Source of the DNA: SFDP01 sp051891855
GTDB taxonomy: Bacteria; Bacillota; Clostridia; Lachnospirales; Lachnospiraceae
Direction: 5' to 3'
Length of the DNA: 61,667 nt
Assembly: GCA_051891855.1 (NCBI GenBank)
Contig: JBJFFP010000015.1
Span: forward strand, 1 to 61,667
Shown here one piece after another: positions 59,303 through 61,667 of the stretch. Each line of letters opens with the position of its first letter. Within the stretch, counting starts at the first letter, position 1. Below the pieces are notes generated by a model. That model did no database searches and was not told the DNA's origin. It saw only the letters and a program-made list of their open reading frames with translations. The position numbers and the translations under genes were made by a program.

Positions 59303-60252
59303 TTTACGATTGCTTTCAATTTTTTAATGAGCTGGATATTTTATACCTTCGGATGAAGATTATGGATCCCATCGTGGACCGCTTTGTGGTCAGTGAGGCT
59401 ACCACCACCTTTTCCAGCCTTCCCAAGCCCTTATATTTTCAGGAAAACAGGGAGATGTTTAAGGAATTTGAAGAAAAAATTATCCATGTGGTGGTGGAGG
59501 ACACGCCTCCGGGAGATACTCATGTACGGGATACCTTTCAAAAAAATGCGGTGGGAAGAGGACTGAAGGACTGCAAGGATGAGGATATTATCATCTTCAG
59601 TGATTTGGATGAGATACCCAACCCGGAAAAGATTAAGGAGATTCTGCCTGATTTTCAGGATGATAAAATCTACCATTTTGCCCAGAGATTATTCTACTGT
59701 TATCTGAATATGGAAGAAGTATCCGGTAAGCTTTTGTCTTATGCAGGCGAGTTTGCCGGAGTGGAGAAGAGGCAGTGGATTGGCAGTAAGATGTGTCGTT
59801 ACAAGCTGCTTAAGGAGCAGAGCCTTGAGCTGGGTGACTTGCGTTTCCCGGAAAGAAAGGAATGTGGAATCCGGGTAGCTGACGGCGGCTGGCACTTCGG
59901 CTACATGGGGGGAAAAGGAGAGAGCGATATCCGTAAGCGGGTACGGGATAAAGTAGTTTCCGCTGCCCACCAGGAATATAACAGCAAGGAAGTATTAAAC
60001 GATGCTGCAGATAAAATAAAGGACGGTAAAGACATTTTCGGCCGGGATGCCAGGTTTGTGCTAAGAACCATTGACGAAACCTATCCGGAATATATCCGTA
60101 CCCATCAAAAGGAGCTGTCCCACCTGATTATGCAGCAGGAAACCCAGGGGGAAAAGGCCAGGCGGCAAAGGAAAAGGCAGCTGCGAAAGCTGGGTGAGAA
60201 GGCTGTTCGGGGAGTAAAAAAAGCAGGAAGAATGCTTATCGGAGGAAGATAA
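59299..60252 (+). CDS. Family 17 glycosyltransferase (beta-1,4-GlcNAc transferase-like)
   Basis: The 317-residue protein starts MIYDCFQFFNELDILYLRM, typical of GT17, and has FVVSEATTTFSS, RDTFQKNAVGRGL, IIFSDLDEIPNPE with the DxD at Asp102 and Asp104, and GGWHFGYMGG. The animal members add a bisecting GlcNAc to N-glycans. Bacterial members in capsule loci are poorly characterised, and the donor here may be another UDP-HexNAc. The last 45 residues are strongly basic, suggesting contact with the membrane surface. It overlaps the DUF5672 gene (ATGA) and lies 14 bases from the next gene. Confidence 0.88.
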   Translation: MIYDCFQFFNELDILYLRMKIMDPIVDRFVVSEATTTFSSLPKPLYFQENREMFKEFEEKIIHVVVEDTPPGDTHVRDTFQKNAVGRGLKDCKDEDIIIFSDLDEIPNPEKIKEILPDFQDDKIYHFAQRLFYCYLNMEEVSGKLLSYAGEFAGVEKRQWIGSKMCRYKLLKEQSLELGDLRFPERKECGIRVADGGWHFGYMGGKGESDIRKRVRDKVVSAAHQEYNSKEVLNDAADKIKDGKDIFGRDARFVLRTIDETYPEYIRTHQKELSHLIMQQETQGEKARRQRKRQLRKLGEKAVRGVKKAGRMLIGGR

Positions 60253-60266
60253 GAAGGGAGGCAGCC

Positions 60267-61199
60267 ATGCCCAAGGTATCCATATGTATACCCACCTATG
60301 AAAATGCAGGAGAAGTGAAACGACTGCTGGGTTCTGTCAGACAGCAGACCTTTCAGGATATTGAGGTTATTGTTACGGATGATTCCCGGGGGAAGGAAAT
60401 CGAGAATCAGATCAGGGTAGTGCAGGAATCGGATGAGAAATTTGGAAAAAAAATCAAGTATACCCATAATGAAAAGCGGCTGGGGCATATCTTTAACTGG
60501 AATGCGGCACTGGAAAAGGCTACCGGGGAATACATCAAAATCATGTTCAGTGATGACTGGTTTACCTTCCCGGACAGTTTGGAGAAGCTGGTAAGGCTTT
60601 TGGATACGCATCCCCGGGCAGGGCTGGCTTTTTGCGGCAGTATGCAGGTGTCCCCTGGGAGGGTCTATGCCAGAAAGCCGGAGGTAGGCTACAGGGACAG
60701 ACTGAAGACAGATTATCGCTACCTGTTTATCAGTAATCAAATCGGTGCTCCCAGTGATACAATCTATCGCAATGTACCGGGAATTGCCTTTGATGAAAAA
60801 AGTAATTGGGCTTCTGATGTTTTCCTCTATATGGAAATCCTGAAAAGAAATCCCCTATTTGCGTCTACCGATGAACCATTGATTTCCATCGGGATTCATG
60901 AAAACCAGTATACGGAAAGCTTTTCTGAAAAGGATGAGAGAATTTATCAGGACTATCGATATCTTTATAGGAAATATCGCTTGGAAGAAAGCAGGCTTTG
61001 TAAACAATACTTTTTGGAAAGCTACATTATCCGATTTTCCAGAGGACTTCAGGAGGCTCTGGCAAACGGATATACAGGGAAAGAATACAGGCAGGCATTA
61101 GTTCACTATTACAGGACAGAGCTGATTCCCTGTTATAAAAATGCCCTTCTTGGTAAAATATTCCCCTGTAAATCAGAGGGTAAAGCAAAAGGAAAATAA
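60267..61199 (+). CDS. Family 2 glycosyltransferase
   Basis: The 310-residue GT2 enzyme has VSICIPTYENAGEVKRLLGS, IVTDDSRGKE near residue 35, LGHIFNWNAALEKATGEY and MFSDDWFTFPDS near 91-103. SNWASDVFLYMEIL near 190 carries the catalytic acid. The TDDSRGKE form belongs to the WcaA-like subgroup seen in mixed capsule loci. Start ATG 60267 has a strong GGGAGG. It is followed five bases later by the second ABC flippase gene, so both are probably cotranscribed. Sugar unknown. Confidence 0.88.
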   Translation: MPKVSICIPTYENAGEVKRLLGSVRQQTFQDIEVIVTDDSRGKEIENQIRVVQESDEKFGKKIKYTHNEKRLGHIFNWNAALEKATGEYIKIMFSDDWFTFPDSLEKLVRLLDTHPRAGLAFCGSMQVSPGRVYARKPEVGYRDRLKTDYRYLFISNQIGAPSDTIYRNVPGIAFDEKSNWASDVFLYMEILKRNPLFASTDEPLISIGIHENQYTESFSEKDERIYQDYRYLYRKYRLEESRLCKQYFLESYIIRFSRGLQEALANGYTGKEYRQALVHYYRTELIPCYKNALLGKIFPCKSEGKAKGK

Positions 61200-61203
61200 A
61201 AGC

Positions 61204-61667
61204 ATGAGAGATACATTAACAAAGCTGTTCAGTGTGTTAAGCAGACGCCAGAAGAGAAATGTGGCAGGAATAGGAGTAATGATTCTTATCGGCGCAGTTT
61301 TGGAGACTCTGGGAGTTTCTATGATTCTGCCTTTAGCCGAGGCTATTATGGATGCGGACAAGCTGGAAAAAAACGAATACGTGGTTTGGAGTATGAACTT
61401 GCTGGGTCTGGAAAATATGAAGCAGTTTGTTATTCTCCTGCTGTTTGCCGTAGTGGCTGTTTTTGTGGTGAAAAATGCCTATCTGCTGTTTATGAATTAT
61501 GTACAGGCAAAATTTGTCAATAACAACCAGTTCTTAACGGTTAATTACATGCTGGAGGAATATTTGAATCGTCCTTATGAGTTCTATTTGAATGCAGATA
61601 TTCCCACGGTATTTCGGACGGTAGACAGCGATGTGCCCAAGATGTTTACTGTTCTTATGGAATTTAT
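61204..61667 (+). CDS. ABC transporter permease-ATPase, 3' end outside window (second PglK-like flippase)
   Basis: The first 154 residues are visible and form the first membrane helices of an ABC half-transporter: RRQKRNVAGIGVMILIGAV, LETLGVSMILPLAEAIMD, VVKNAYLLFMNYVQAKF and NRPYEFYLNADIPTVFRT. The same pattern, spacing and NRPYE-YLNAD motif occur in the transporter at 23721, so the two are paralogues. The ATPase domain lies beyond the window. It probably exports a lipid-linked oligosaccharide. Start ATG 61204 follows the preceding gene by four bases and lacks a clear ribosome site of its own. Confidence 0.85.
   Translation, partial: MRDTLTKLFSVLSRRQKRNVAGIGVMILIGAVLETLGVSMILPLAEAIMDADKLEKNEYVVWSMNLLGLENMKQFVILLLFAVVAVFVVKNAYLLFMNYVQAKFVNNNQFLTVNYMLEEYLNRPYEFYLNADIPTVFRTVDSDVPKMFTVLMEF

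Noticed and set aside
1..61667. Possible CRISPR arrays, tRNA genes, phage or transposon genes
   Set aside because: I looked for regular spaced repeats, cloverleaf-like segments and transposase or integrase motifs and saw none.

Overview
The window looks like a chromosomal scaffold segment of a Clostridia-type Firmicute, most likely of the Lachnospiraceae. The grounds are strong AGGAGG-type ribosome binding sites, mid-40s GC by eye (hand counts of 49% in a typical stretch), very tight gene packing with many ATGA overlaps, and the protein families present (EpsG, GtrA/GtrB, DUF6020-like and DUF6077-like membrane proteins). Almost every gene serves assembly of a surface or protein-linked glycan. 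There are 51 genes or gene parts plus one gene remnant. All are on the + strand except pseI-pseG. No tRNA, rRNA, CRISPR array, transposase or integrase was seen. Two runs of exactly 100 N (11956-12055 and 23462-23561) are scaffold gaps of unknown true length.

Layout. (1) 1-9983: a split GT-C-like membrane protein pair, a polyprenyl-phosphate glycosyltransferase, a large phosphoglycosyl transferase that starts chains, a Wzz/CpsC-like chain-length protein, several glycosyltransferases and an EpsG-type polymerase. (2) 10004-11340: a metallophosphoesterase-rubrerythrin fusion with its own promoter, the most unexpected gene here. (3) 11353-23336: a pseudaminic acid module with pseB, pseC, an inverted pseI-pseG pair, pseF, a sialyltransferase-fold glycosyltransferase, an ATP-grasp enzyme and a PLP-dependent decarboxylase. 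(4) 23721-37714: a PglK-like ABC flippase, GtrA, an acyltransferase, four large membrane proteins, wecE, a GNAT acetyltransferase, an ArnC-like transferase and an O-antigen-ligase-like protein. (5) 37707-43263: a complete bacillosamine pathway, pglF-pglE-pglC-pglD-pglA. The pglC-pglD-pglA part has a different base composition, and just after it lies the 3' end of a different pglA-like gene, which reads as a recombination scar. (6) 43287-61667: UDP-GlcNAc dehydrogenase and 4-epimerase (a UDP-GalNAcA route), two AsnB-like amidotransferases, paired GT4 enzymes around a deacetylase, a GT2-GT11 fusion, a GT11-like protein, a DUF5672 protein, a GT17 protein, a GT2 protein and the start of a second ABC flippase.

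How the parts fit. The locus can supply CMP-pseudaminic acid (if the GNAT at 31751 is PseH), UDP-diNAc-bacillosamine, UDP-GalNAcA and dTDP-Fuc4N(Ac). It has two chain-initiating phosphoglycosyl transferases of different classes (3523 and 40783), two PglK-like exporters, an EpsG-like polymerase and a WaaL/PglL-like ligase. I infer at least two assembly lines: an Eps/capsule-like polymer and a Pgl-type lipid-linked oligosaccharide. The latter may be transferred to protein or another acceptor by the ligase-like protein, since no STT3/PglB-type transferase is visible. The functional assignments are read from motifs and gene context; no database search was run.
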